A DNA stretch of 64,000 nucleotides from contig WOAB01000893.1 of the NCBI GenBank assembly GCA_027886185.1, forward strand, positions 1,302,001-1,366,000. Reading direction: 5' to 3'. This DNA comes from Rheum nobile. Its lineage: Eukaryota; Streptophyta; Magnoliopsida; Caryophyllales; Polygonaceae. The notes under the pieces were generated by a model. The model did no database searches and was not told the DNA's origin. It saw nothing but the letters and a program-made list of their open reading frames with translations. The position numbers and the translations under genes were made by a program. How positions within the stretch are numbered: position 1 is the stretch's first letter; every line of letters begins with the position of its first letter. Of this stretch, positions 1-12,012 are shown in pieces.

Positions 1-102
1 AACGTTTACCTTGGATTCAAACACATGGAGTTGCTAAAGTGATATTCTGAGTTTCAATAAAAGTCTCTCTTTGGAACTGGGTATGATATTTGCTTTACCG
101 TA

Positions 103-740
103 TTGAATCAAAGTCCTCTTCTATGTGGTACTGTTAATAGGATGCCAAACAATGTGATTGATATCAGCTCTGAATCCGACTTAGTCGAAGACAACAGTTA
201 CACCACTTACAGTATCGGAGAGTACAACAGTGGCGACCACCCAATTATTCTTGAAGATGATGGAGATGTTGATGATGATGAAGATGATGAAGATGTTGGA
301 GATGTTGCAGCTGAACCAACATCGGCAATACAAAGAGCCCAAGCTTTTCCATGTGACAAGAATAATAGTTTCGTTGTTTTAATGAAACAAACCAATGTCC
401 AATGCGACTATCATCTGGTAGGATTACTTCATAATATTATGTAAATGTTTGATAAGGATTACTTCATAATATCAACTTGCAATGCACTTACTAATATGCA
501 GGGTGTCCCGAGCAAACATGATATCAAATTCTTGAGTGCTACAAGAACCACTGAAGTCATCCTGAATTATGGTATGGTTGCTTGGCCCGTGTCTGTCGCA
601 AAAAGTGGGAATCGCTACAGATTTGGCACAAGCTAGAGGCAATTTGTAATTGACAATGAATTGGAAATCAACGATGCATGTGTATTTGAAATAGTGAGTC
701 GCCGCAATGTTATATACAACGTTACCATTTTCAAAGCTTA
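103..740 (+). pseudogene. B3-domain (REM-like) transcription factor fragment, broken
   Basis: An open stretch at 103-444 encodes an acidic linker (Asp/Glu-rich run around 250-300). After a short gap that may hold an intron (acceptor-like 'tgcag' near 500), sequence from about 500 reads like a plant B3 DNA-binding domain: a beta-strand region ending in VAWPVSVAKSGNRYRFGTS, then a stop, then RQFVIDNELEINDACVFEI in the same frame, then a final strand ending at a stop near 740. In B3 domains the residue before the 'FV..N.L..GD.CVFE' strand is normally Trp, so the TAG at 634-636 looks like a mutated TGG. The N-terminal part lies outside the window or is lost. B3 identity comes from the pattern and is fairly secure; pseudogene status rests on the stop codon. 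Confidence 0.6.
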
Positions 741-1296
741 GATGTCTGCTTTTAGTATTATTTTGAATTTGAAGAATGTAACTCTATGGTGATGGTTTTG
801 TTGGTTTAAATTAGTTGTGTTGAACATCTTTACTACAACTACTGTGGTAATACATGTTAGTGTCGTGAACATATAATGTCATGTAGTGACTATATAATGT
901 CACGTAAATGTAGTGATTTAGGAAGCATGTTATGTATGGCCGAGGATGGTTTATGTTTTTCCTGTGTGTTATTCAGATGCCACTCATGTTGTTCGGTAGG
1001 TTATTTGAAACCATATTGAATCTGTCATGATAAATATGGAAGAATAACAAGTGGGATCAAGGGGTACAGAATAGAGTGAAACTTCTGTCATATGAATTTA
1101 ATCAAAAGTAGTCAATATTGATTTTGTCAGGATATAAATGTAGTCATGACAGGATAGAGTTACAGTAACTACCGAACGACTAAATATCATTTCTACGAAA
1201 AGTAATATGAGTGGTCAGAGATCCTTCAAGAGTTTGGATCTCTTAATACACATATTAACAAAATAGATAATTACAGAGTTAACACAATTAACCTCA
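741..1296. other. intergenic, nothing recognised
   Basis: AT-rich sequence with no convincing ORF. Two similar short phrases (ATGTCA-GTAGTGA type) occur around 875-930. It could hold the outer end of the Mutator-like element on its right, but I could not find a matching terminal inverted repeat. Confidence 0.4.
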
Positions 1297-4200
1297 TCAT
1301 GGGCCGGCTGAGGGGTTAGGACAGTTTCGTGAGTCATGGCCGAGAGTGCCACAACTTCCACACCTTCTCCTCAGGACCTTGTATTCTCCACGTGACGGGA
1401 TTCTTTTCTTCCTTGGTCTTCTAGATTTCCTCCTAACATCCGGGGGTAAACATGCTCTATTCAAGACCGTGTCAGGAACTTCCCAACGCTCAAATGCAGG
1501 AATCAGATATAAAGTTTCCTTGTACACTTCCTTCCACTGTTCAACAGTAAAGAGGGGATGATCAAGATTGACAGGATCCACACCACAATCCTTCACAGCC
1601 GCTATTGCATGCGCACAAAGAATTTGGTCAACTTGGAAGACGTTGCAGTAGCAAGTTCGAGCATGCAGATTTACCAAGAATGTAGTTCCATAGGCATGCA
1701 CTTGAAACTCATTGATTTAGCCTACTCACAACCATTGTCAACGATTTCAAATAAATACCTTCTAGCTCACGACAAACTGTCGGGGTCAGCAGATCAGAAT
1801 GTCACTCTCCCTTTAATCTCTTGTCATAAAACCACTGATTCATGACATTCAGTATACCATCAAGCAACCCAATCAACGGCATTCGACGCGGGCCCACTAA
1901 GCGACTATTAACGGATTCCGCATTGTTGGGCGTCATAATGTTGAATCTGTTTGCGGGCATATGCGACCTTGTCCAGGCTTCAAATCCAACACCCCTGAGG
2001 TAGGTACCAACTTCTGGGGACTGGGCGCAAAGTCTTGCAAATTCACGATTGAAGTCATGTTTGGTGTACGCTTGATTTTCCTTTTGGTACAGAATCCACA
2101 AGTCATTCCTTTTAAACCTCATCTTCACGTTTTGAAATAGGTGAAGTGTGCAATAATCATGCTTTGCGAAGATGTAGCGCTCTCTTAAACCTTTGTAAAT
2201 GCTTCCATGACGGTCAGACACAAATACGAGGTCATGATCGTCGGCAATAATGGAGCGTAGGTGTCGGAAGAAATATGACCATGAACTGTCATTCTCGCTG
2301 TCAACAACAGCAAAAGTCACTGGATATATTTGTATGTTTCTGTCTTGTGCCACTGCAACTAGAAGTGTGCCTCTGTACTTTGATCCTAGATGGGTACCAT
2401 CCACAGTTATGACCTGCAATAGTTTTCACTCAGCTTTACAAAGTGACATTGTACAAATGCAATAGTAATCTTATATGCTACAATATACTGTATCAATTTG
2501 ACAAAGCATCGTGGAACGTGACAAAACTTAAATTTACCTTTCTTAAAAATTGCATTCCATTACGCCAAGCACCCAAGCTGATAAAACAATACTTGAATCG
2601 ACGATTAGAATCTACTTCAACATGTGTGATTGTCCATGTATTCATCCTTTTGAGCATGTACATGTATTCATGAATCCAATTGTAGCTTTCTTCAGTTGTG
2701 CCTCTTATCCTGTCAATGGCGGTTAAACGTGCTTTGTTTGCCTTGTCGTAACTAACGGCCACTCCCATCTTCTTCATGATGTCTTGAATTTCGGCAGCAC
2801 GAGGTCTAGGACATGTACCATTTGTGTTAAAGTTGTAACAAGATTGTATATGTAATGTGCTTAGGTTAGCTCATATACATGCTGATAAATATATATGATC
2901 GTACTGACAGGATTGTTTACTTACCTTGACATAATATGGTCAGCAATTACGCTTGAACTTGCATGTGTGTGGTGGTTATGCTTTAGCTTCATGCCACATA
3001 TGTGTTGTCCACAATACTTCCTTACTTCAAACAATCCTGTGCTGCCAAGAGCACTCTCACGACAAAAAAATATGCAACTAGGATCAATGCACCTTACCAC
3101 ATATAACTTCTTATCAGACTTCTGGACATGCATCTGGAAGCGCCTTTGTAATGCCATCAAGAATAAACGATCCTTAAGATCCTTCTTGTAATTGAAATGC
3201 TCTCCAACTTTTATTTCCAAATCATTGCCGCTCACCCCATTATCCTCCATTGGCTCTTCCAAATCATCCAATTGCCTTTTACTAAACTTTTTGCTATGAT
3301 AGTACTCGGCTTCAATCTCTTGGAGAACTTCATCTTCAATGTCTATAAATAAGTTGTCCACTTCATTAGTGTCATCCAACAATGGCCCTTCTTCAACATC
3401 TTCCTCAAAGTCATCCTCAAAGTCATCCCAATCAAAATCTCGCCCAACGTCTTCCCCATAATCACTCTCAATGTCAATACATTCATGTATTTAGAGGTGT
3501 CAAACGGGTCGGATTCAGGTTTCAGTGTATCGGGTCGGGTCGGGTCGATTGCGGGTCGGGTCGTTGTGGGTCAGGTACGGGTTCGGGTCGACCCAGTGGG
3601 TCAAGAGCGCCTTGTCAAAATTTTTAAAAATGAATATTAAAATAATATTTTAATTAAAACAAAAAATAATAAATCAAAAAATTGTTATTATATATTATTT
3701 TAATAATAAAATTTAATATAATATTTAAGATATAAAATATAAACACATTTGTATTGACCCAACGGGTCAATGACCCAACCCATAAATTTTCGGGTCGAAC
3801 GGGTCGGGTCACTTTTGACCCAATACTTTTCGGGTCGGGTCTCAACTCAGAAAATGCGGGTCGGGTCGGGTTTGCGGGTCGGGTCAAATTTTGACAGCTC
3901 TACATGTATTCTTTTCGTTCATGTGGAAGACCTTGTTTCTCTCCCATCAGTTTCTGAATCTGCCTCAGATTGGCTCACCAAGTCAACTATTTGTACATCC
4001 CCATTGTTTACACGACACATTTTTTGTTTCATTTCATACATGTCACAATCAACTATATTCAGTACAACTTCAGTGGGATAATTGTCGCTTACCATATTGC
4101 TCTTGTCGGATTTGGTACCATTTCTGCTTGGATGACAACCTACCACAACCTCGGCCTCTGCCTCTGCCTCTTGAGTTTGTGTTAACGGTGGCGGAGTCAG

Positions 4201-4607
4201 ACACACTTTGATGTCCTCCTCATCATTTCTACTTGGATGACCAACCATCACAACCTCGGCCTCTGCCTCTTTGTTTCCTTTCTTTTTCATACTCGCATAT
4301 AACTCGATAGGCCAAATAGCATCTTCTGATTGCAAGTTCAAAATTTTGAAAGCATCAAGGTCGTCGTCATCTTTGACATCGATTAGTTGTGGCATTGGTT
4401 TCTGCGGTGACATATATTTTATCTTCATTTCATCTATCTCGTCAATGCATTTAATCTTCTCAGCCAACTTTTTCCTCAGATTTGAGTAATTCATATATGC
4501 AGACAAAAGAAGTCTTGATGTCGTTGTGATCCCATCGAAAACCCACTTGTTTCCCTTACATATCCATTCACCACATGTTTTCAGAGTTAAGTAGTATGAT
4601 CTTGAAC
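1297..4607 (-). pseudogene. MuDR-type Mutator-like (MULE) transposase, decayed
   Basis: Reading leftward: a PB1-like N-terminal domain (4607-3919, GEW...VFDG), an acidic linker, a MuDR DNA-binding domain (about 3200-2925, CIDPSCIFF then GQHIC), the MULE catalytic core (VDGTHLGSKY at 2400, FVSDRHGSI at 2225), a SWIM zinc finger (TCYCNVFQVDQILCAHAIAA, about 1650-1590) and a CCHC knuckle (CGSCGTLGHDSRNC) near the C-terminus. Two introns fit well: 2806-2924 (119 bp) and 2414-2537 (124 bp), both GT-AG and phase-preserving. Damage: an in-frame TGA at 3919-3921 (CGA to TGA would explain it), a TGA at about 1804, a frameshift near 1710, and a MITE inserted at 3492-3902. The first exon is probably upstream of 4607, where an AG acceptor is visible. 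Element ends were not found. Confidence 0.85.
3492..3902. mobile_element. hAT-type MITE inside the MULE transposase
   Basis: 411 bp. Terminal inverted repeats TAGAGGTGTCAAA and TTTGACAGCTCTA; perfect 8-bp target duplication CATGTATT at 3484-3491 and 3903-3910. The arms are runs of GGGTCGGGTC and the core is nearly pure A/T. Eight-bp duplications and TAG...CTA ends are typical of hAT elements. It encodes nothing. Removing it with one duplication copy makes the MULE frame run on from the 3919 side into the 3382 side. Confidence 0.92.
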
Positions 4608-5432
4608 CTGTTATACGAACAAAAAGCAAACACAAGTTAAATACTTTATGACAAACGTTGACAGTATGACAAATACCGTAACACCGATATTAAAGGATTT
4701 TCAAGCCATAATAAAGGGTTTTCTAGCCAAATGGGACAAAATTTATAGGGAAAACAAATATTCTAGAATCAATGATAAATGGGAGTTAAAGTTGATTAAT
4801 GCTCAACAAGAAGCTGAAAGGTTGTTCTCTCGTTTAGTGAACGACAAAAGAATGTCTTGTAAAGAAGAATAAATGTGAAAGTCAGAACTCACTCATTATT
4901 AAATTTCTTCTATTCCAAAGACATTGAAGACGTTGCGTAATCTTTTTTGAAGATTTGTGGATTTAAGGTCTTGTGGTGTTACGATGGCTTTGGACAGGTT
5001 TACAGGTTGGGTTATTTTAGGGTGAAGACTAACATGTGGGTAAAGGGGTAGAAATTGGAGGGAAACTTATTAACTTTTAGAGGGAAAACAGAGTTTAAAA
5101 AATGATGTGTACTACATTTTCAAAAGTCATATCAGGTAAATAGTTATGAAACAATATTCAATAAAGAATGACATGCCTAAAAATTGAACAAAAAACCCTA
5201 AATAAATACACGGACATGACCGACCATGTTCCTTCTCATGTTCACTCAACAATACCTAAACCCTCTCTGTTCGTTTCGCTGAGCAAAGATCCTTTACTGT
5301 TGTGCCGAACTTGAAGGTAACCCTCTTTGTTTATTGTGTGGTTTTCATACTGGATTAATAAGCAAGCATGTATCACTGTGTTTTTGGCTAGAAATCTTTC
5401 TTTGTTTCTGCAGTACGTTCAACTCAAGCCCA
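4608..5432. other. spacer between MULE gene and coiled-coil ORF
   Basis: Contains a 75-codon plus-strand ORF (4648-4872, Lys/Glu-rich, unrecognised) that may be chance. A GT donor after TTGAAG at about 5317 and an AG acceptor at about 5413 suggest a 5'-UTR intron for the ORF that follows. Confidence 0.3.
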
Positions 5433-5756
5433 ATGTCATCCAGTGACACCTCAAGTTATCAAAGCGGGGACCCCCGAAAATATGAACATCCACCAACATC
5501 TCCTACACTTTCTCAAATAGAGGAGAAGTTGCAAGAACAGTTAGACATGTTGCTAACGAATAGCCCACATTCCAACATGTTGGGTGAAATAATCACATGC
5601 CTACGTACTGAGATACATGAACTTCGAGAAAGAATTATGGAACTCAATACAAGTGAGATACAATTCGATCATGCAATTTGGCGACTAAATGCAAGGGTGA
5701 CAGAACTTGAAGCTGAAAACAAGACACTACACTCCCAGGAAAACTTCAGGAACCAT
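5433..5756 (+). CDS. hypothetical coiled-coil protein, partial
   Basis: The likely start is the ATG at 5433 (MSSSDTSSYQSGDP), just after an AG acceptor. The 108 codons give a Ser-rich N-terminus, then about 80 residues of heptad-like sequence (IEEKLQEQLDMLL, EIHELRERIMEL, LNARVTELEAENKTL), so a coiled coil is likely. The reading stays open to a GT donor at 5757, and no next exon is recognisable. The frame reads on into the intron-like sequence to 5846. No family is recognised. It may be a gene fragment carried by a transposon or an accessory gene of the neighbouring MULE; neither is shown. Confidence 0.35.
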
Positions 5757-6049
5757 GTAATAATTCATATTTATGCGTTTGATGCTGGTGTGATTCTAGG
5801 GATTAGTGCTTTCAGCATTTGTAATCGAGCATGTAGGCATGGTTGAGGATGAATTAACTATGAAGTATGTACCTCATGACTTTGGTTTTTTATGTAAGAG
5901 GATGAATTAAATTTCGAATAGTATTCGTAAGCATGGTTGATTCTACATGTCAGATTGCCAAAATTTTAATGTCGCTCTTCATGTAAGTTTTGCAAATTCA
6001 AGCACAATGCCAGCACTAGACACACAGACAATTACCTTACTAGAATAGT

Positions 6050-6160
6050 TGCCAACTGGATGCTATCATTACATTACTAGAATGTTGGAACGTGGGCTAC
6101 CATTACATTTCTAAAAAAAAGGATAGTTGTCAACTGGATGCTATCATTACATTACTAAAA
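6050..6160. repeat. short direct repeat downstream of the helicase pseudogene
   Basis: The phrase AACTGGATGCTATCATTAC, followed by ATTACTA, occurs at about 6054-6080 and again at about 6131-6157. The rest of 5757-6160 holds no gene I can support. Confidence 0.6.
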
Positions 6161-8872
6161 TCACAACTGGCTTCTGTCAACCTCCTCCTTCACGCAAAAT
6201 GCACAGCCTTCATAGGCGTTATTTGCAACACAATAGCATAACATTTTGTGCCAGTGCCAATCCTGTCAATGACCAACAACACGGTTGGTTAATCAACTTT
6301 TTAATGCATTTGATAAACAAGTAAGTTTTTTACCGGGAATTACCTTATCAATAATATAAGGGTTTCCAACAATAATAAGCAATCATCGGGCACGAGTCAT
6401 GGCAAAATTAAACCTCTTCGGGTTGCTCAGATATCCCATGCGGAAAGTCTTGTTATATTCGTCGTGTTTAGCGGTCGAACTGACGGTTGACAGGATGATC
6501 ACTTCCTTTTCTTTACCCAGAAACTGCTCAACCCCACCAATCTTAATATCCCTCATATGTAGAGACATGAGAGCCTTCCCTATCTTTAGTACTTGTTGTG
6601 GTAAAGGGGTAATAATCCTGATGTCTTGCTCAGACACATTCCTTCTTATTAGCTTTTGTACGGGCTCAACCACCTTGCTAGCTTCAATCCTATTAAACCA
6701 TGAAGGTCTGCCCTTATCAAAGCCTTGGATGCCACAAAACATGAAAGGAAAGTTCCCATTGGGAAGCATATCAGCCCAAGGTAAGGAAGATGTGTCACTG
6801 TCTTTTCGATATGGAATCAATGCTCCACTATAAAATAGTCTTGAAGAAACACAAAGAATTGCAGGGTGGCTCCGATAATTGTTCACCAACATTGTGACAT
6901 AATTGTGATCCCCTGATCTGTAAACTTCAAAGTCCAACAACCTCTCTAGAAAAGATCTTCCCAAACCATAAGCCTCAGCTTGCTTTGAATGAATATCAAG
7001 CCCAAGTTGTTTGGGATCACCACAAAGAACAATAACTGTGTTGTTTTGTAAGAGGGTTGATATGGAGATCATTGTCTCTTGCTCTGAAACTTGGCTTGCA
7101 TCATCTAAGATGATGTGAGAGAAGTGGCCACAGTTAACCCCTTCAGCATAGAGGTAAGATGCACTCGTGTATGTCGTTATTATTATCTTGTATCTGTAGA
7201 GTACATCTCGAGAAGGGCAAGTGAAGAAACCTTCACTGTAGGTACAAAACCTCAACAATGCAGCATTCATTTTTTCTAAGGGACGACGTGTGGCATTCAA
7301 CCTATAAATATCTTCCTCCCTAAGTTTCATCCCCTCGCAAAGGATTTTTTTCTAATATGTGATCTGCCGCGCAATTTGAAGAAGCACATACCAGTATATG
7401 AGAATTTTGTCTCGTTGTATAGAGTTGTAGGATCACCTCCACCAGTATTTTTGTCTTTCCTGTTCCCGGGGGTCCACAAATCACATAAGGAGCTCCTCCT
7501 CTGCACCCTAAAATTAAGCAAACAACATTTTTCTGCTCCTCGTCGAGAAGAAGTGAGATAGGCACAAGATTGTTTGTTGTAATCCTCCGCTTTCCATGAT
7601 ACTCATGGGGAAAGAGGAAGTTTTCGTGTAATGCCTCTGCAGATAGAATGGCTTGACGAGCCTACTGAAATTTGCCCCGTTGTACACAAAACAGATTTCA
7701 TACACATTGCTATCTATGTGCCTTTGGTAAAATCCATCATCAAATTGCAATAATAATTCATTAGCCTCAACACGGTGGATCCAACCCTATTTAAATGACA
7801 TTGGCAAGTTCAACATGAGAACACAACATTGGCAACGATAATTCGTGCAATTGTGACAACAAATATGAACTTCTATTTCATTGTTCATTCCGACAATAAT
7901 TAATAACACTTTGACAAAAATCTTAATACAACTGACATTATCCACCTACCTGATCGAGAGAATATTCTACATAAACATTCACCACATTTCCACGGACAAC
8001 AGAGGGCCTTCTTTCGCCGAGTCCTGGCACTTTAAGTGCTACAACCCAATGATCCTTTTGTCTCAAACTAACAGACTTCATATTATAAGCTTTCAAGTAC
8101 TCCTGTAAACAAATATAAAAAGAGAATCATTCAACAAGTTGGTACTACGAGAGAACCATGCCATCTAGATATCCCCTCAGGCCCCTAACCCCCATACAGA
8201 GAAAATATAACACTTACCATAATCAGAAGTTCCTCCATCCTTAACAACGCATTGAAATACAACGCATAATTTTCCTCAGTTAAGCCTTGTAAGACAACTT
8301 CAGGGATTTCCTCAAACCCTATCGCTTTTCTCATCTCTGGTGGTATGTTATATGGTCTCTGAGATGCCAAAGCATTGGATACTTCATCTTCAGCCAAGAG
8401 GAAGACAAGTCGTTCAATACTCGCAACATCAGTTTCGACATGCACTATAGCTGTCAAAATGGCAATCTCCTTCGACACACAAGACAACCATATAGTCAAG
8501 CGACCATGTGGCATCAAATTTCGTTCCTCCATATAAAAAGAACTGACAAAATCTTCCTTGGGTATGTCATCTGGCTGGCCAGATAGAGGTTTCATCAGTG
8601 ACAATACAAATGAATCTTCAGGATTTGAAGCATAAATCTTCACACACCAAAGTAAAACATATTCATCAGTGGTGTTTTCTATTGTGAATGACGCCGCGGC
8701 AACCTCGTTGACAAGAACCGATTGAGGGTTTCCTCCCCCAAATGGAAACGGCATAGAGACCATGACAGGACCCTCCTCAGTAAGAGTGGAATTTGTGACT
8801 GGGGGAACATCCATGAAGCCAACCTCTCCCTTCTCATCAATGTTGGAGTATTCATCAGCCATACATATTTGC
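6161..8872 (-). pseudogene. SDE3-like: SDE3/MOV10-like RNA helicase (RNA-silencing type), broken
   Basis: Intact SDE3 is a superfamily 1 RNA helicase that helps amplify RNA silencing in the cytoplasm. Exons on the minus strand: 8872-8218, 8102-7950, 7786-6344 and 6262-6161 (all GT-AG; the last ends in TGA at 6161). The start MADEYSNIDEKGEVGFMD resembles the SDE3 N-terminus. Motifs seen: Walker A GPPGTGKT (about 7460), a Walker B that reads DDAS where the family has DEAG, NYRSHP (about 6880), QFLGKEK where QFQGQEK is usual, and FNFAMTRAR in motif VI. About 30 residues normally lying between RPY and the IP..MR stretch are missing. Breaks: a one-base frameshift near 7655, another in the T7 run 7345-7351, and a TGA at about 6380-6382 just after TRAR. 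Sequencing error could explain one homopolymer shift but not the whole set. Confidence 0.85.
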
Positions 8873-11105
8873 CACTCAATTAAAATCCAACAGAAGTTTG
8901 TGAGTCCACAAGCAAAGAACACAACCAGACGAGCTGCTCTAAGGAGATGAAAGAGATGAAGAGTAGAAAGAGATGGGTGAGATGAAGTAAAACAAAGAGA
9001 GAGTAGGACTGGAAGCATGTACATAAAAATAGTCAAACAACACACACACTCCAATGATATGGGTGAGATGAAGTGCCATTAAGATCTTTGTAAAGTAATA
9101 TCTCTGCGAAGTAAAACAGTCAAAGAAGCAGAGCATCGGGAGAGGGAGCATTCTGAATACGGTCATATTTGTCAGTCATAGACTATTACTTTGTCAAAAT
9201 AGTATAAATAGTATGTCACAATAGAAATTTAAAATGTCACGGCTCAAAGAAAATACAGTATCAACTTACTGTTGATTTTTTGGTTTTGAAATCACCACCA
9301 GTACGAGTGGAACCATATAGCTAAAAATACTCAAACATGGAGCATTTTCTAATTAAGATATCTGTAAAGTAGATTGGTGAGATGAAGTGCAATTAATATC
9401 TATGTAAAGTAAAATAGTCAAAAAAGCAGAGCATCGGGAAAAGGAGATCCAATTAAGACATCTTGTATTTAGATTGGTGAGATGAACTATTCAGCTTCTG
9501 AGTAGAACTTTTCAGCCAGATGTCACACGTCTTACCCAAATTAGGCAATAGGCAAGCATGTAATATGGTTTAATGTGACATTACATACTAAAGTTTTTTA
9601 GTTGTAGTTATGACATTATTCTTATTAAGTATGACATATGTTTTACTAAGGCTGACAAGAGTTTTCTATTATAGCAGGAAAAAAACCTCTTGTGAATCAT
9701 TTGTCTACTTCAGAAAACTACCAATTCATCTGGTCGCTTGGGTAACTTTGGTTTTACATTATTTTGCCTAAACCCTAACCTGGAAAACCGCTTGTGAATC
9801 AATCTGCTGAGTTCAACAGTTCTTCGGATTCATCTGCTGAGGTTCAACAGTTCTGTTACACAGTTAATCGCCATTCTTCATCTATCGTCTATCGTCATTC
9901 CTGTTAAACAGTTATTCGTGTTCAACAGTCACATGGGAAGATGAGGTTTGTATTTTGTAATGGCATGAGAATGGGCTTGCAGAATGGGAGGGAGAGGGAG
10001 GGAGGGAGGGAGGGAGAATGTGTTTGGATCTTTCAGTTTCAACTGTTCATCGATCGGCCGGCGAGATGGAGGACGGCGGAATGGCCTGGAGAATGGGAGG
10101 GAAGCGGGCGGGAGAAATGAAGGAGAGGAGTGGGACAGCTACAGGAAAAAGGGGGGAGGGGGGGGTTTTGGAGTTTTGGAGGAATATATTAATAAATGAT
10201 TATTTTTTTTGGATTTTTTGTTTTCTTTTTTTTCTCCAATTTCAATCATTTAATTTATTTTTATAAAAATATACCAAATGGTGTATATATATGTAAAAAA
10301 ACACAAACTTCTATTTTTACAAGTTGCAATATCATTTGTGATATATATGCAAATCCGTGAAAAATAAAACTCATGAACTACATGTCGAGAAAGGGGGTTG
10401 TCTATCATCACATATCTTTATCAGATGTCACACCCTTAGATTTGTACATTTACAATATTGCCTATTTATATCAGCAATTTAAAACCCTGATTCCTAATCT
10501 CAAATTACACCTTACCTACTCGTTGGCGTTATGCAACAAAACTTCTTATGATTTCTCCCCCTGCTATCCATTTTGTATAGCGTTTTAACATTATGAACTC
10601 GACGTCCCACTTGGAGTTAGTTTTCATTAAATATTCATATCAGTGTAATATTCACTTTGTAAGAAAATAAACAAATTAATTGTTTCATTTACCCCTTTTT
10701 TTATTTCATTCTAAGACTACCACGATCTCGTAAGTTGCAAAGAAGGCCGTTGGATTATTTGCACATTCTAAGACTACCGTGATTGAATTTGTGTAGAAAT
10801 CGATCTCAACACAAATTCGATCAGCGTTGTTATAGCCTTCTCAAACAATTGCTTATACTCATGCATTAAATGTTCCTCTTGATTCATTAATTTATTTCGT
10901 GTAAGGAGTTGCCCAATTCCTAATTAAAGTTGTACATTGCAATTTTCTAACCAATTTGGTCTAGTCATATTGACTCGAGAGTAGATGATTTGATTTCGGC
11001 TATCAAGCATCAGTTATTTAGTTTTTCCTTATATTCAAAGAAGGGTATTAAAGTCACAATGCGTAAAAATGTGTTATGGATGAGAATATGGTATTATGAT
11101 AGACA
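8873..11105. other. long intergenic stretch upstream of the kinesin
   Basis: AT-rich and without a convincing gene. A motif around AAAATAGTCAAA/AAGCAGAGCATCGGGA recurs (about 9110-9145 and 9415-9445), and GATTGGTGAGATGAA recurs at about 9371 and 9473. At 9985-10016 there is a purine tract built from GGGA/GGGAG repeats, inside a G-rich segment reaching about 10170. ORFs there are Gly/Arg-rich by composition only. Confidence 0.5.
9985..10016. repeat. (GGGA)n-like purine tract
   Basis: Imperfect GGGAGGGAGAGGGAGGGAGG repeat with several runs of three Gs, so it could form a G-quadruplex on this strand. Confidence 0.75.
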
Positions 11106-11113
11106 CTTATGGT

Positions 11114-11679
11114 TAGGGTTGGAAATCACTCGTGAGTGATCGTCTTACCCGGAAAACCCGACCCGAATATATCCGAAGTAAATTGGGTGATGGATGGTTG
11201 GTGGGTCGGGTGAAACGGATGACAGATGGGTGATGTAAATCTCACCTATCATCCGATCCATCACCCGCACTTCACCCACTCATCCGTTCACCCGTCGACG
11301 ATTATAGTTCTAATTCTATTTTATTAAAATGTATGATTTTAATTTTAGTTTTTTTATGTTTAAAAGTTGAATATTTTCATAATATTTTATATGAACATCC
11401 ATCAAATTCTATATTTAGAACAATTATTTTCATATATTGAAAAAAATTAATTAATTTTTGCACTTAATCATGTAATTAATTACATTTAAATAATTATGAA
11501 ATATTTATAAAATATTATACGGATGATCTAACCCACTCGAATCACCCGTTGGATGATGGATGGACGGATATGGGTAAAAGGTTTCGCAGGTGACGGGTGA
11601 GTTGGGTGGAGAATTTAATTCACGAATTAGGTGATAAAATGACTTCATCTATCCATCATCCGACTAATTTTCACCCCTA
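11114..11679. mobile_element. hAT-type MITE upstream of the kinesin gene
   Basis: 566 bp with ends TAGGGTTGGAAAT and ATTTTCACCCCTA (inverted, three mismatches) and a perfect 8-bp target duplication CTTATGGT at 11106-11113 and 11680-11687. The arms are made of CACCC/GGGTG-rich phrases and the core is A/T-rich. It encodes nothing. It lies about 330 bp upstream of the kinesin start codon. Confidence 0.92.
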
Positions 11680-11788
11680 CTTATGGTCGAGAAAATGAAA
11701 GAAGAAAACCTAAAGCTTAGCACACCCGTGTTGAGTCCGTTGACCCGCCCAATAACCCGTGGGTTTCAATCAAGATCCAAACACATAT

Positions 11789-11971
11789 AGCCGTTGTATA
11801 ACGGCTCTCTTTTCTTTTTAATTAAAATTTAAAAGAAGCTCCGTGAACAAAAAAGGGGAAATACTAAAGAAGCATGTACTTTCCAAAACACTAGCCGTTT
11901 CGTTTCCTCCATTGCATTTCCTATCCCTCTCTCTTCTCTGTCGCTGCTGCTCTCTTTCGCATTAAACCCTA
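11789..11971 (+). promoter_or_regulatory. kinesin promoter region: MSA-core sites and telo-box
   Basis: The inverted pair AGCCGTTGTATAACGGCT (11789-11806) gives two copies of the AACGG core of mitosis-specific activator (MSA) elements, and a third (CCGTT) lies at 11895-11899. MSA elements bind MYB3R factors and drive G2/M expression, which suits a cytokinesis kinesin. A telo-box AAACCCTA lies at 11964-11971, 41 bp before the ATG. The motifs are seen directly; function is inferred. Confidence 0.55.
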
Positions 11972-12012
11972 GATATTCATTCATTCAATTCAGAGGTAGC
12001 AAATCTGCAAAA

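Noticed and set aside
9984..10266. Gly/Arg-rich ORFs
   Set aside because: They follow the (GGGA)n tract composition; two frames are open for the same reason.
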